A DNA stretch of 64,000 nt, from the NCBI GenBank assembly GCA_029532625.1, contig JARFXM010000004.1:2852001-2916000 (forward strand), in the 5' to 3' direction. The notes below the pieces were generated by a model that made no database searches, was not told the DNA's origin, and was given only the letters and a program-made list of their open reading frames with translations. The stretch is from Lomentospora prolificans. Its lineage: Eukaryota > Ascomycota > Sordariomycetes > Microascales > Microascaceae. The position numbers and the translations under genes are program-made. Positions 48,254 through 61,000 of the stretch are shown here, in pieces. Numbering within the stretch: position 1 is the first letter of the stretch; each line of letters opens with the position of its first letter.

Positions 48254-50661
48254 TTACCTAGAACCGCCGATGCCGTTCAGGAGACCCTCAATCTTCTCCG
48301 TGAGCCAGTCCCACAGATCCTTGATGGCAGACTCGGCCTTTTCTATCTCGGACTCGTCCTCTTCCTCCGTGGCATCCTCGTCTCCTACGTTGGAAGGGGG
48401 CACAGAAGGCTTCTCTTCAGTTGGCGTGCCAACTTCGAGAGTAGGAGACGGGGACACGGTGACGGGGTCGACCCCGATGCTCTTCTCAGGTGCTCCTGAA
48501 ATGGAAGGCGAGGGAGTTACCTCGGGATCTTGCAGGGGCTCCGAGAAGCTTTCGTCGGTGTGCAGGCCGACAACTTGCAGCGGCAGACGAAGAGTACCAT
48601 TGTTAGGAGCCGGGGTCAAGCCCAAGGAATCGCAAAGCATGTTGTAGACATTGATGTTTTCTGAAGTACACGTTAGTCTCCGTCGAGAAATGGTTGAGGA
48701 CGGGAAGATTGAAACTTACGGAAAACATCGACCTCAGTATTCGGCGGATGAGGGAAGGCGGGGCCACGGGCGACAAAGATAGCACGCATCAGCGGATGCA
48801 AGTTGTCATAGCCGTGCATTCCTCGAGGATGGTAGACCTCGCCCTTGGCAAGTGCGTCGGCAACCGCAAACTCCAGCTTCTCGACAACTCCCCATCCGGC
48901 CTTGGGAATGAGCCAAAGAGGCGCGATGCGCTCATTGTTGGAGAAATGGTAGCGTTCCGGCATGTTCTCGTCACGGAGATACACCTCAATGTTGGGGTTG
49001 TCTCTCGTGTTGTTGAGGGCTTGGTCGTAGAGCGACCTGAGATCCTCGGGATCCTTGGGTCGGAGACCCACGAGGGGCCAGCCGTCAATATGGGAGACCT
49101 TGCTAAGATCGACGATATCATCGAGCTGTGTAAGACGGGTGACATCAGTGGTCGCCATGCCGTGGTCGGATACGACGATGATGTTGACGATATTGGTCAA
49201 GTTGCGCTGTTCAAGTCCCCGGAAGATTTGATCCAGCATGGTGTCGACTTCTTTGATCGTCTTGTTGATCTCGGTGCTGTTGGGGCCGTACGTGTGGCCA
49301 TCGCCATCAACGTTGGGAACGTACATGGCGATTAGCTGCGGTCGAGTGTCCTTGATATCAACCTCTTTATTTTCCATTCCAGGCATATCAAGGAACTCGA
49401 ACAGGCGATCAACCTTCTTTGGGAGCAATTCTTTACCATTGTACTCATCGAGGAAGCTGGGTTCGGTATGCAAGATGTGGGCCTCGCTTCCGGGCCACAT
49501 GTGAATAGCAGATCGCACACCTTGCTTCTCCGCCGTCACCCAGAAGGGCTCACCCATCCACCACTTGGGGTCAAGGCTACGGGATGGGTCGGTGTAGTAG
49601 AAGTCGCCTTTAATAGCAGGGTCGTAGAAGGTATTGCCGACAATACCATGGCTCTCGGGATATAAACCGGTGGCGATCGTATAGTGGTTCTATCGGAGAT
49701 TTATACAACGTTAGAATATGCGGAAAGCCCAACCCAAAACCCCCCCCAAAAAAAAAAAAAAAAAAAAAAAAAAAGAAAAAGAAAAAGAAAAATCACGACA
49801 ACTCACTGGAAAGGTGACGGAGGGGAAGGACGGAAGCATGTATTTCGGCGAAACGCCCTCCTTGATAAATGCATTCAATCGAGGCGTAATGCCCCTCTGG
49901 AGGAAATCAGGCCGGAAGCCATCAAGGCTGATGATGACAGTCGTCGGACCGAAAAGAGCAGTCCCATTGCTAAAGACCTGCGAAGCAACGGACGCACGCT
50001 TCCGGTTCGCACTGAGCTTCCACGCGACGACGACGAAGACGGAAAAGGCAACGACGATGATGGTATGGATGAGGACCCAGCGGCGGCAGTTGCGTTTCCG
50101 GTCGGCCTTGGCCTTGGCGACCGTGTTCAAACGCTTCTGGTCCATCTCTTCGCTGTCTTCGCTACTCTCGCCGGTCGAGCTGGTGTCCTTCATGCCGCCT
50201 TCCTCCATCTCGTACATGAGTTCGCCGTCCTCGCCGTGCTCGGCTTGTTCCCTGAGCCGCTCTCGCTTCTCGCGCCTTCGGGACCGACGACGCCGCCTCT
50301 TTTCGGAGAAATCTTCGGTGGATGTGTTTGCGGATTCGTCGTGGACGCGGTTCTTCCTCCCAAATATCGAAAACGCATTTCCTAGGTTCAAGCCCGTATC
50401 TCGCCCACCCTTCTCTTTTCGGGTCCTGGTGACCAAATTCTCCACTTCTTCCTCTTCCATGAGCATTATCCGATCGTGAGCACGTAGCTCCTTGCTATTC
50501 CTCGCATTCATCTGCAGTTCGTCGTCTTCGCTGTCGGTGTCCTGGTCGCTTCGGCTGTGCAGCGATCGAGCATCGTCGTCGTAGTTGACGGGGGACAGCA
50601 GGGAGCCGCCATCTCCGTCGGCCGGGCTGGCCTTGCGCAACACGTTCCGGGCCGGAGCCAT
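48254..50661 (-). CDS. Type II membrane ectonucleotide pyrophosphatase/phosphodiesterase (NPP family)
   Basis: Three exons: 50661-49807, 49689-48720 and 48660-48254, 743 residues. A charged, Arg/Glu-rich cytosolic N-terminus is followed by one membrane anchor (about 195-215), then the catalytic domain. Family residues: metal-binding Asp in ISLDGFRPDF (about 247); nucleophile Thr in [20 protein letters not shown] (about 283), a motif rejoined by splicing of intron 1; then DGDGHTYGP, SDHGM and the final metal His in MHGYDN. Enzymes of this type cleave pyrophosphate and phosphodiester bonds of extracellular nucleotides and, in fungi, help scavenge phosphate. The C-terminal extension is acidic and Pro/Ser-rich and ends in a short amphipathic helix-like segment. 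Intron 1 contains a long homopolymer run. Likely located at the plasma membrane, vacuole or secretory pathway. Confidence 0.92.
49748..49774. repeat. A27 homopolymer (U-run in the pre-mRNA) within an intron
   Basis: A run of 27 A on the plus strand flanked by C7 on one side and A5G-type units on the other. It lies inside intron 1 (49690-49806) of the phosphodiesterase gene. Length polymorphism or assembly error is likely here. Confidence 0.7.
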
Positions 50662-51905
50662 CGCGGATAGCTTCTGATATTTTAACGGCGGCGTGGAGAG
50701 TTCATCTGATTGATGGTCAAGGGACTCTGGAAGCCGACAGAGCGATAGGGGTTGTCCCTCAAGATTGCGTGTGAACAGTGGCGGGCGACTTAGAATTCTG
50801 GGGGGGTGCGATGCTGGCTGGCTGTACCTTGGTACGCTTCCAGCTTCCCTTTGGTCCCGCCAGTCCACGTCTGTAGGCTGAATAGGCGCTGTTATGTATG
50901 TACAAATAGTACAGTAATGTAGCACATAAATGTACAGTACAAACGTATTCATCCGTGAATAATGTTAGAGCACCTCGCTGTCCATGTCGCAGAATAAGTG
51001 GGGACATTAATGAATGTGTAGACCTGTAAGACGAACGGCTGGCTGTTGGCAGCAGTTGCTGCTGACTGTGCACCGGGGAAGCGCGGAAAACGGCGATGGA
51101 CCATGACACACACATGGGTGGTACAGTATCAAGAGTAATGAGGTTTCTCAAGTTTGCTTGCAATGAATTAGATTTTCCTTTACATTGGGCGATGCGATGC
51201 CAGGGAAGGATGCAAAAGGGAGACGAAAAATAAATTTCCGTCTCAACCTTGGGGGGACGGGTTTATATGTATATATATCACACTATAAAAGTTGTATTAT
51301 CTGGACCTCCGAGAACCAGCTCAACGCCACGACCCTTTTTGCTTTTGTCAAAGGGAGAGAGAGACCCACGATTCCTTCTGCGAGGCGCGCCAGCTCCCCC
51401 TATTTCGCCGACTCGGCCACTTTAGCTAGCCGAGGACGGGAAGAAGAGAAGGAATCTGAGTCGAGTACAGCCGGCGGGCACGGTTTTGTTTGTTAACCAG
51501 GAAAACGTCGCATCGGAGAGGCCTAGTTTATATATACCTTCTTGCCCAGATGCGAACCGGCTTACACGCGGGTGCTTCCGCAGCCAGGAGATTCCCAAAT
51601 TGCCTCCTCAGGGGTGATTTGCGGTGGATAGCCAGGAAAGAAAACATGATAAAAAGTCTGTATCTTGGCTTAGAAAAATTGTAATGTTAAGGGCTAAAAG
51701 TGAGAGCGCTGCGCAGTGTGATCCCCTTGCACCCTCAGCGCCGACGACCGACCACGTACGCCCACTCTTGCTCAAACATCTTGGCTAAAGTAGGTAGGAA
51801 TATTTCAAAGTCTTGTGAATTCACCGGGCTCCTCCGCCGAGAGCCCTGGCAGACGGAAACTCCCCAAGCCGGCGGAGCCAACACAAAAGACCATCAGCCG
51901 TGATG
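50662..51905. other. Intergenic, phosphodiesterase upstream region
   Basis: Contains the promoter of the phosphodiesterase gene and the 3' UTR of the acetyltransferase gene (both minus strand). Frames present are short and unsupported. AT-rich stretches occur around 50885-50960 and 51260-51300. No element recognised. Confidence 0.5.
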
Positions 51906-52988
51906 CTAGCACCAGCTATAATACTCGCTCTCATGCCACACAACCTCGCCGGCGTCCGCATCGTCCGTCCACCTCAAACTCGGCAAACTATACTCCAGCC
52001 GGTCATTCCACACAAGCTTCACGTACCCCCTCGGCCCGTTCGCCAACGCCTTGGCCCCGAGCGTGACCGTCTCCCCCGGACCCCAAGCCACCACATCCTT
52101 GAACCCCCACGCCTCCGCCTCGACGCAGGCCGCCTCGAACAGGTCCCGGATGTCGTCGACCGCCTTGGCCTCGTCGAGCGCCACCACCCGCTGGATCTTG
52201 AGCTCGCGCTCGTGGAAGTCGTGGTACCACAGCACCCAGCTCTCCCCGCTCAACACGACCGCCCCGACGTTCGCCACCGGCCGCCCGGCAATGTGCGCCG
52301 CCGAGAAGTTGGCGCTGGTGTGCTGCCACGAGATTTGCTCGTACGTTGGCACCATGGCGACGTGCGTCTTTCCGTCCTCCGGCAACGCGGTGATCCGAGC
52401 CCGGAGCGCGACGGCGTCCCGCTCGCAGAGCTCCCTCACGTCGGGCCCGGCCCCCTGCACCAGCTTGACGCGCTCGGGGACGACGAAGCCCGGTTCAATC
52501 ACGGACATGGTCATCTGCTCGGCCCGGAACATGTTCCACCCCATCTGCGCGTAGTATTGCCTCCCGATATCGCTGTACAGAAAACTCCACTGCACCCTCG
52601 CGTCCAAAAAGTCCAGCACGTTGCCAAGCAAATACCCCGCCATGCCCCGCGCGCGATATTTGGGATGCGTGTGCACGCTGGCAACCGAGTAGGCGTCCAG
52701 CTCCTTGGTTTCCCCCCCGGCGCCCCGTCTCGGCCGCACAAAGATTTTCTTGCGATGCGTCTCGCAGCTCGAGATGATGTCTAGCGGATCATCGCGGTGG
52801 TAGAGGACCCAGTAGCGGCAATTTCCGTCTTGACATTGGGGCGTTTGGGCTAGCGTGGACTCGCGGGCAATGTACTCCTTGAGGGTGAGCGGTCCGGCCC
52901 ATACTGCCCCGTTGTCTTCCCAGGTGCGCTTTCGTTGATCAGGAGTCGCCTCGTCAAAGACGACATTGGCGAAGGGCGAAGTGCTCAT
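51906..52988 (-). CDS. LYC1-like GNAT N-acetyltransferase
   Basis: A single exon, 360 residues. LYC1-type proteins descend from the yeast lysine N6-acetyltransferase that opens lysine catabolism. In filamentous fungi several paralogues exist, so the substrate is uncertain. The acetyl-CoA loop is seen in SVASVHTHPKYRARGMAGYL (R112-x-x-G-x-A at about 112-117), followed by the helix LLGNVLDFLDA and the family segment SFLYSDIGRQYYAQMGW. The C-terminal half (AYSV and WVLWYHDFHERELKIQRVV, then GFKDVVAWGP) is the second, degenerate domain typical of this family. There is no targeting signal, so a cytosolic enzyme is likely. Third positions are strongly GC-rich. The sequence complement has long open frames on the other strand, which is a by-product of that bias. 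Confidence 0.88.
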   Translation of the reverse strand: MSTSPFANVVFDEATPDQRKRTWEDNGAVWAGPLTLKEYIARESTLAQTPQCQDGNCRYWVLYHRDDPLDIISSCETHRKKIFVRPRRGAGGETKELDAYSVASVHTHPKYRARGMAGYLLGNVLDFLDARVQWSFLYSDIGRQYYAQMGWNMFRAEQMTMSVIEPGFVVPERVKLVQGAGPDVRELCERDAVALRARITALPEDGKTHVAMVPTYEQISWQHTSANFSAAHIAGRPVANVGAVVLSGESWVLWYHDFHERELKIQRVVALDEAKAVDDIRDLFEAACVEAEAWGFKDVVAWGPGETVTLGAKALANGPRGYVKLVWNDRLEYSLPSLRWTDDADAGEVVWHESEYYSWC

Positions 52989-54217
52989 CGGTGCAGTGTT
53001 GGGCTATTGTTACTCGGGAATACGTTCTTTTCTCTGTCGCTCGCTATCCCTAATAAATCTCGGGGAACGATGTGAGGGCATCGGGGAACTTGAGACTAGC
53101 CAGCTTCTGATCCTGTGGATTCTTTGGGCCCTTATTATTAATGAAGTCATCGATCAGGAAAGGGAAGAGCCTTATTCGCAACGCCACAGGGTCATCTATC
53201 CCTGGATGTTGGCTACCAACAGCCTGGCCTGGCTTGAGGATCGGTCCCGTCCCCACGTGGGACTTCCACAAAGCTGATATCAGGTACGACGACGACGTCA
53301 ATACATTGATCAATTCAATTGCACATCCAATGGACGCCATCCAACCGCGCATTGTATCATTTGCTCCCACCTCTCCTTCCCCATCCGTCCCCAACCTTCC
53401 CCATCTGGACCTCCTATCTTCTCCGTCCTTCGCCCACACCCACATTTACAAACTCGCGACACGTGGAGTCACCGGCAATGGCTTTCATGTCAGCATCTTT
53501 TTTCATTCTCTCATTCATCTATCGTACATTTGATACCCATCTCATATGATTGCCAACCCTCTTTTCAACTCTCCCCTCCTCCGCTTTACCCATTCCAATT
53601 TACGGGGTATAATGAAGCAAATCAGCAAATACTTGACTGCGCCACTGTGGAAAATCGTCCCAACGAAAAATTACTCCCATGCCAAACAAGAAACGTAGGA
53701 AGAAAGAAACCAAAAAAACCACCAGCCCGCCTGATGCCCAGGGCGAGTAGAATCATTGTGTGCATCTCTCGAGCGTCGCAAATGAACAAAGGAAATAGCA
53801 TAGTCGCCGAAAGTAGACGGGGACCCTCCCGAGGCCGGAATGTTGCATTCCATCACTTGGGGCATGGAACTTTGCAGGTGGAATCAAAAGAATGATAGAA
53901 AATGAGAGAGAGCTTGCGCGCAGTGGCTGCGACGCCTTGTAGCTTTGTCAAGCGAGTGTTGGATCGTCCGGTGCACCCGGGAAGTAGTTAAGAGGCAATG
54001 AGTAAACGCCGATCATGCAGGCCGAAAGAATTCTATATGGGATGCCGGTCGGGGCCGATTCGGTCGGAAATTAAGTCGTCAAAGTGAAAAAGAAAAAAAA
54101 AAACGCTCAATAGGAAAGAATGGGTGCGGTTCATGTTTCCGAGTTGGTGTATGGCTAGGTATTATAACAATGGCCGAAAGGCTTTGATTCAATGGATCGA
54201 CACCGAGCATTAGCTCC
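52989..54217. other. Intergenic, no gene seen
   Basis: Should contain the promoter of the acetyltransferase gene and the 3' UTR of the long Ser/Pro-rich gene. The stretch 53360-53620 is C/T-rich. No coding frame, RNA or repeat could be supported. Confidence 0.5.
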
Positions 54218-57200
54218 TCATCCCCAGATTGGTACGTGTCTGTAAGCCGGAGAGTTGTAACTGTGAAGGACCCTGAAAGGTGCGTGCGGCGCGTTGTATC
54301 CATTGGACGAGGTGCTTCTATTCTTGGAGTGGCCTGACCGGGGCACATATGGCGGGTACCTGCCGCCCCGGGGATCGAACGCAGTCCCTCCATATTGCAT
54401 CTGCAGCTGTTGGTAGTGCGTTGATGTCCATAAGTCAGGACTCTGCCGGAAGTAGCCCTGGCTACTACGAGGCTTAATATAGTTCTGGGATTCGTAGCTG
54501 GCCCGATGTCGAAGCTGTTGAGAAGCTTGACGTTGCGTATCCGAGTACGGGTTTGCGCTGGAAGGCCGTCGGGGCATTTGTTTTTGTTGCTCAGAGTATG
54601 GGTTTGCGCTCGCTGAGCGAACATACGGCGCTCCACTGCTTCCATGGCTAGAGACCGAGTCGGCTCGGCTGTGCGCCTTATTGAGAATTCGCGGTTGCCA
54701 AGGATGGGGCTCTCCATCGCCAGATGCTTGGGGATTAGGCCTCGCGCGCCCGCTCATGCTCCGTTGTAGGTACTGCAGGGCATCCGCCTCTGGCGGAGTC
54801 GCAGTTCCATCCTGGCTTGACTGGCTGGAATGAGTTGTTGGCGGGAAGCTGTGAATGTTTTCACGGCTAGGTTGGCGGTACAGGCTAGCCTGGCTCCTCG
54901 CCCTCTGAAGGCCAGAGGCCGACCCGGGGCGAAGCGGGGCGGGCACGCGTAGCTGAATGACGCTATGTGCGCGCACGAGACCATGAGGAGGGGCGTCCAT
55001 GTAGGCATAATCTCCCGGGTATGGTTGCTGAGTCGTTCCCGCGTCGAAAGAGGCTGGACTTCCGGCAGTAGATCGAGCTTTGAGCGCGGCTAGCCTGAGA
55101 TCTAGCTCACGATCAGATCGTGAAGCGACGGATCCGGTTCTGGAGGGAGCTCTGGACGGCGCAGGAGAGAAGTATGCATCTCTGGCACTTGTCATGGCCA
55201 CAAATGAAGGATCATACCCATTTCGGCTCAGCGCATCGCGGGTGTAATCGGAAGTCGAGGTAGTATCGCTTTCCGCGGAGCTACTACCGCTCCATCTCTC
55301 GTTTTCTGGAGCCATTGAATCCAGTTGTTCCCGCTCATGCAACTCTCTATCATTATCGCTGTTGGCGTTCGGCGACCTTGACCTTCGAATAGACTTCCTA
55401 GACGGTAACACGGAGACAGCGGCGCTGACTACCGAGCTCGAAATCGCCTGTAACGAGCGGCGCCTGCGAACAATTCCCTCCTCCGGCGTCTCCGTTTGGG
55501 TATTGCCAAGGTCATCACGTTCTACTGGGTGAGCCGACTCTACATTGACCAAGTTCGAAGGCCGCGCGTCCTTGTTGGCTTTTGCGCGAAGGTCCGGAGT
55601 GGATGCGGAGTCGCGAGAAACGGACGAAGCGGTCGAAGAACCGGAATTTCGGAACGATCGGCGAAGCCCATTGCTACGCGAGCCTTTTCTCGAGGTTACG
55701 CTCAGTAGTCTTTTCAGAGGTCCCGGTTTCCGTGAACGACTTGCAAACCCGGCGACATCGGAGGCATCCGGGAGCGAAGGGCTCAGCTGAATCGAGCTGG
55801 GAGATAGAGGGCCCGATGCCTTGCTCCTGCTAGATAACAAAGCCACAGGGGGGTGGCGACTCCTTTTTGACTTTGTGGCGACTAATTCTGAGATGTGCCT
55901 GATGCGAGGCTCCGGGGTTCTAGTGCCAGTAGTCGAGTTCGCTCGAGAGGCAGGGAAATCTTTAGGAGGGGGAGGTGGGGGCGGCGCCTCGCGTTCAGGT
56001 GGCGCCGGTATTGCGCTTTCCACGGAAATCAAAGTCGGGGTAGGTAGACGAAAATCCCCAAGAAAAGAAGCAGTCGGGCTGAGGATCTCGCCCAAAGCTG
56101 GGCGTGGAGACCGGGCCTCGTCAGGACATGGTGGAAGATCCTTTTCTGCCGCTGAGCCATTCGAGATGCGGAGAGACCGCAATGATACATTTGAACTATA
56201 GCCAGAATCCGTCTTGGAAAAGGGTTTCTGTGTGGAATAATCAGACGTAGGGCTTGAAACAATCCCACTGTCCCTATCCTGCCTTGGGAGATTCTGCAGA
56301 GCCTTGGACGTCACTTCCGCGCGAGGACGGGTTGTGCGCGGCCTAGCCTGTGGTGTTTCGTTCTCCCCACGGCGCGGATTGAAGACTTGAGAAGGCTGAG
56401 CGTCTTCCTCGAAGAGATCGTCTTCTACGGCGGTGTGCTTTGATGTGGTCTGCAATTGCGGGGACGCAGGGCGGGTTTCCATGAGAGAAAATGATCCGAA
56501 ATTCATCCCAGGAAGGAACTCTGCAAAGTTCTCCGTTTCAAGCTTTGTGGTGAGGGCCGACTGATTTTCAGCTCCGGATTCCAACTTCAAAAATGTCGCC
56601 GTAATGGGGCTAAGAGCGCTAATGATTGGCCGGGGTTCAGCAATCTTTACTTCCGTGTTGCTTTTCGGCTTCTGGTTTGACTCTAGGCTCGAGTCCGAAT
56701 CGTTTTGTAAGACGAAGACGTGACCTCCGGAACCCCTTTTCCTCCGCCTTTTTTCGCTGCTTGGGCTTGGAGCCCCATTCGTAATACGTAATGAGCCGAA
56801 CTTCATGGCTCCTAGCTGCTTATACTCGGTCTCGCTGGGCGTTACGGCTCTCTCGCTGCTCAAGTCAGCGAGCCTAGAAGGAACTGATAGTATCCGTGTT
56901 GGACTGGGCTCGAAAGAATTCCGTCTCGACTGGCGCGTAGACGCGGTGGATTCCTGCCTTCCTCTAACACTGGTCCTCCTTGACACCTCCGGTGTGGTTT
57001 CGGCCCTGGTAGCCACACCTGGAGTCCGGATAACTGAACGGCGGCGAACGGGAGCGTAGATCGAAATATCGGAATTTGCTCGGGATAGCCGCACGCTCGG
57101 TGCCCGTGAGGCCGGGTGTGAGCTTTTCCAGGTATTCTCTGATAACGAGTGTTTAGGCTCGGATACTACTGATTCGTGGTCATGCATGTTCACAGGTGAA

Positions 57201-57918
57201 GTAAGGTGGGGTAATCGATCGCTCTGATAAGCTTCAAAGCCGAAAGAAGCATATGTACCGTCCTCGGGCAGATGCCAGCTGAATTGGATTCTCAAAGTCA
57301 GATGCGCATTTAGACAAAGTGTTGACGCTCGTGTTTGATGACAGCAAGAAGGACCTGAGTTTATTGAACGAACCTTCCAGTTATATGCCTAGAGAAATTT
57401 TGAGTCTGACGAGAGTCATAGATCATAGACTGGACCCGTGGAAGGCCGTCGTCTTTCCGAGGGATCGTAAATCCTGGGCTCGCTTGCCACTGTTCACCGG
57501 ACCAACGTCGAGAGGACCTTGATCGTAAGAAACTCCGCCGTCTGTTAGATGTCTCCTTTGGAGGTGGTTCTAGAGGCTGCTCGACTCGTTCGTGTGTTGC
57601 TGGAGAAGTTACGATGGGCTCAATGGGGGGTTGAGCAGACACTGGGGTAGAGATAGGAATGGCGACGGATGAGGAAGCTTGCACAGCGCGAGACGGGGGA
57701 CGAGAGAAGAAGAAGGAAGAAGGTCGGGTGGTGCGAGGCTGATCGCCGTCGTCGAGGGAGAAGTTGGGGACTCGGGTAATGCTGGAGGCCAAGCGTCCAT
57801 TAGAGCTTAACAGGCCAGCTGTCGTAGAGGCATGGTTACCGACTCGAGGTTTGGACAGCTTATGAGGAGTCTTTTTGGGCGTAGTCGCCTCAACGGATGA
57901 GCTACTGGCATTGCCCAT
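54218..57918 (-). CDS. Long Ser/Pro/Arg-rich protein with N-myristoylation consensus
   Basis: The first exon starts at the ATG at 57918 with MGNASSSS, a consensus for N-myristoylation (Gly2, Ser at +5/+6). It continues through RRRSFLRSRSSRRWS and PGFTIPRKDDGLPRVQSMIYD. The main exon reads to 54218. The junction is uncertain: GTCAGA at 57410 with acceptor ACTCAG at 57355 keeps frame and would give about 1214 residues, but other splicing is possible. Alternatively the main exon could start independently at the ATG at 57187. The protein is mostly disordered, with polyproline (EAPPPPPPPKDFPAS), many Ser-Arg dipeptides and Tyr/Gln-rich C-terminal sequence (SQGYFRQSPDLW). No enzyme domain seen. A membrane-tethered scaffold regulated by phosphorylation is a reasonable guess only. 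Confidence 0.65.
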
Positions 57919-58021
57919 TGGGATCCCAGGGCCGGGCGGTACCCCCCCTTTGTACGTTCAAGGGATGTTCGCTGGGTTGAGCCAACTCGTGGCCCCCCTT
58001 CCCACGGAGCCCGCGTGTACA

Positions 58022-58048
58022 CCCCTCTCTCTCTCTCTCTCTCTCTCT
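58022..58048. repeat. (CT)n microsatellite
   Basis: An uninterrupted dinucleotide run of about 12 CT units just upstream of the Ser/Pro-rich gene, in its probable promoter or 5' UTR. Length is likely to vary between isolates. Confidence 0.85.
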
Positions 58049-61000
58049 TTTGCTTTCTCTTGCTCTCTCGGCCGCTCACTGTCTCTGATTGACTTTTCTT
58101 CCGGGGACGGGATTGCAAGGGGGTGAAAGGAGTAACGAGACGACGGGGCTACTGATTCGGAATTGAATATTGGCCGAAGACTGCTTTTCGCAGTAATGTG
58201 CTGGGTAAAGGCAATTTGGCGAGAGATCTGGTACACGGGAAAAGGGTCAATGGCACAAGGCGAGCCAAGGCAGAGTCGACAAGTCAGCTTGTTAGCAACT
58301 TAGCCGGCTTTGTAAGGGCTAAGCGGATATTGAAACTTCCATGCCGCAAATCCGTCCTTGACTATTTTTCCCTGTTTAAAATTCGAAGCGAGGGGCAGCG
58401 TCAAGTATATGGGAGTGGAACGGGGGTGTGTGAGGGATAAGTAGGGAAAGTTTGAGGTGGGAGCAGCTGAGGCTCGGGGCGGACGCAGATCAAGTGAATC
58501 CACTGATTAAGAGCGACTCAGAGCAGACGGCAGGAGCAAGGGGCCGTTCCCGACAGAAGCGCTGTACGGAATGAGAAAGTCCACAAGTTCACAGGTGAGG
58601 AAGAGGGCCGGAAGGAAGGAGCACAGAAAAGAGGGAGGAAAGAGATGACGAGGATGAGGAATGGGAATTTTAGACGTCGATGGGGAATGTGGCCTACAGC
58701 TATACATAAAGATAGATGGAATTTGTTGGTCGATTCTAAGTTTGGGTCAGGTTTTCTTGTTTTTTATCGATTATTACTTGCCTTCCTCTAGGAAGTATGG
58801 TTCCTTGGTCTGGGGTGGGAAGCCTGTGCGCCAGCCACGGAATCCTGTACCAGTATGCTGGCAAAGGACAAAGCCCACGCTGCTGCTTGAGAAGCCCAGG
58901 AAGGGGGGGCTGCTTCAAATTACAAGCAGCGTGGTATCGATACAAGCCGGATCGGGAATTATCTTCAGGTCAGAAGTAAGCCAGTGGCTGGTACCTTATG
59001 AAATGCCTTTCAGCGTATCTGGGTACGTGCGAGATCGTAGATTAAAGTACCAATGGCCAGCCATGGCGCGCCGTCCTTGATTGGGACTCCGAAGGGCCTG
59101 TTCCGCTCCGGCAGCCGAGCCGGGGTCAGGATGACAGTTAATAGTCCCTCGCATGCCAGCTAGCTTGGAATCCAAGACCTACAGTCCTTGTAAAGCTAGC
59201 GCTGCAGCTATTGCATCACCAATTTTGAGTCTGGAACTAGTGAAATGGAAATGGGTCCCATTCCCCTGTAGGCAAATTTCGAAATGAGAGTGTCCATGAT
59301 TATTTTGACAGTGGGCAATTGATGGCCGGCCTTGTACATAATCGTGAGTACTCGCGGATGAGCCTCCAAGCCGGCGCTGTTGCTGATCTCCAGGGGCTGG
59401 AGACAGGAGTACCTCCCGATCGGTGTTGATGTCCATAGACAAGAGTGCCTGAGATCGAATGGATGTATCCGCGGGCACCAGTGCTGCATACCCTCCTCGA
59501 ACCCCATGAGCAGGGGTTCGCCAATGCTTCGAGAAAAGACGTGTGTAGCGGTCAAGCCTTGACAACTGACTGGTACTTGATACCTTAAAATGTGGTGTGG
59601 TGCACAAACACTCAAGTGTACCGCCAAGAGAGCCCAACTTCCGCGGCCTATGAGCATCGGCGACGCCATCATTAGCACCATTCTTTTCATTCCGGGGTAT
59701 CCTACCTGCGGGTTTAAGCTCCTCAGCATCGTCGCCGACGTGGACAGGCCAGCTCGACCCTGGTCGACGAGCCTCCCGGAGCGCACATAGATGACTTGGC
59801 GGGATACAGATCCATTGGGAACAAGAGAATCTTCTACCGAGACACGTCGCAGCCCCTCCTCTTTCGATTTTCTCCCTCTCTATTCTTTTTTTTTTTTTTT
59901 TTATTCATCAGTCTCTTCCATTCTCAGGGCCGGAGATTTGACGCTCACGATTCGACGCAGCATTGGAGGAGAGGTTGGAGCTGTGGGTTCAGCATTAGCG
60001 TCGTTCCTCGGAGGATGGATCTACTCAACGGATGGCTGGGTTGGCACCACAATGTGCAGCTCCTGACGCACAAGCTCCATTAACTGAGTAACAGAGCTCC
60101 TCTTCTTCGCCAACCCAGAACCCATTTGTCAAAAGTCTCCAGTCCGACAGCCGCCTTCAATGTTCCGGGCGGGAGTAAACAACAAATTCCAAGCTGAAAA
60201 TTAGCCCACATGGCATGCACTTTGCGCCAACCGCTGGCGGGGGTTAAGTCTTGGAGAATCCGTTGAGTGCTTGTATCGGGTTGACGAGGCCCAATATCGC
60301 CGCCAAAAACGCCCGTTACACACAGTAACCTTCCAGAGCCAATACTTGCCGTCTGCAATCCACAACTCGCTACGTCGATGCTATTATCCATAACACCTTG
60401 GCAGCGCGCGCCAGGAAAATCAAATGTTCTCGCAATATCCCCTAATAATCCTGGCAACTTCGATTCTCGTCATTCTTGGAGCACGTCCTTGCGGAGAACG
60501 ATAGATTGAAACAAGGAAAGGCCTCGCAAGCTTCTCAATGTTCCATTCAATGCACGGCCGTCTTGGAAACGTTCATCGAGGGAATTCTCCGTGTGGGAGA
60601 CAGGGGTTCCCTCGGTATTGTTGACACAACATGTGGGGGTAGCATCTGCCACACCTCAGGTATTGGCTACCTTGGATCGGAGACGCCAGCGCTACTACCA
60701 CACAGACTGTTTCAGACATCTCGCAAGCTTAATCGACGATGCTGTATTCTTTTGTTCCAGTGCGGGCGTCGATGCACCATCATGATGGCTTTCTTCAGAT
60801 TCACACAAGTTGCACCATGATAGTCTTTGTTTTTGTCGAGGGGTTTGTGCTCCACGATGGGTTCTCGTTCGCAGAATAGGCTAGGGCAACTTTTACGTGC
60901 CCGAACTACGCAAGGGATGTCGGCATGGTCTCGGGATGACGGCTTGGTCTGGGTGACCACACTACGGTGTCAGGCCCATATATCGGGCTCAATATGCCAC

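Noticed and set aside
51900..52784. Plus-strand frame of 294 codons opposite the acetyltransferase
   Set aside because: His/Arg/Pro-rich translation is the expected shadow of a GC-rich third-position gene on the other strand.
59179..59786. Two overlapping minus-strand frames of 152 and 192 codons
   Set aside because: They overlap in different frames, the longer one begins with GTG, and neither shows a family motif or splice support. At most they are relics.
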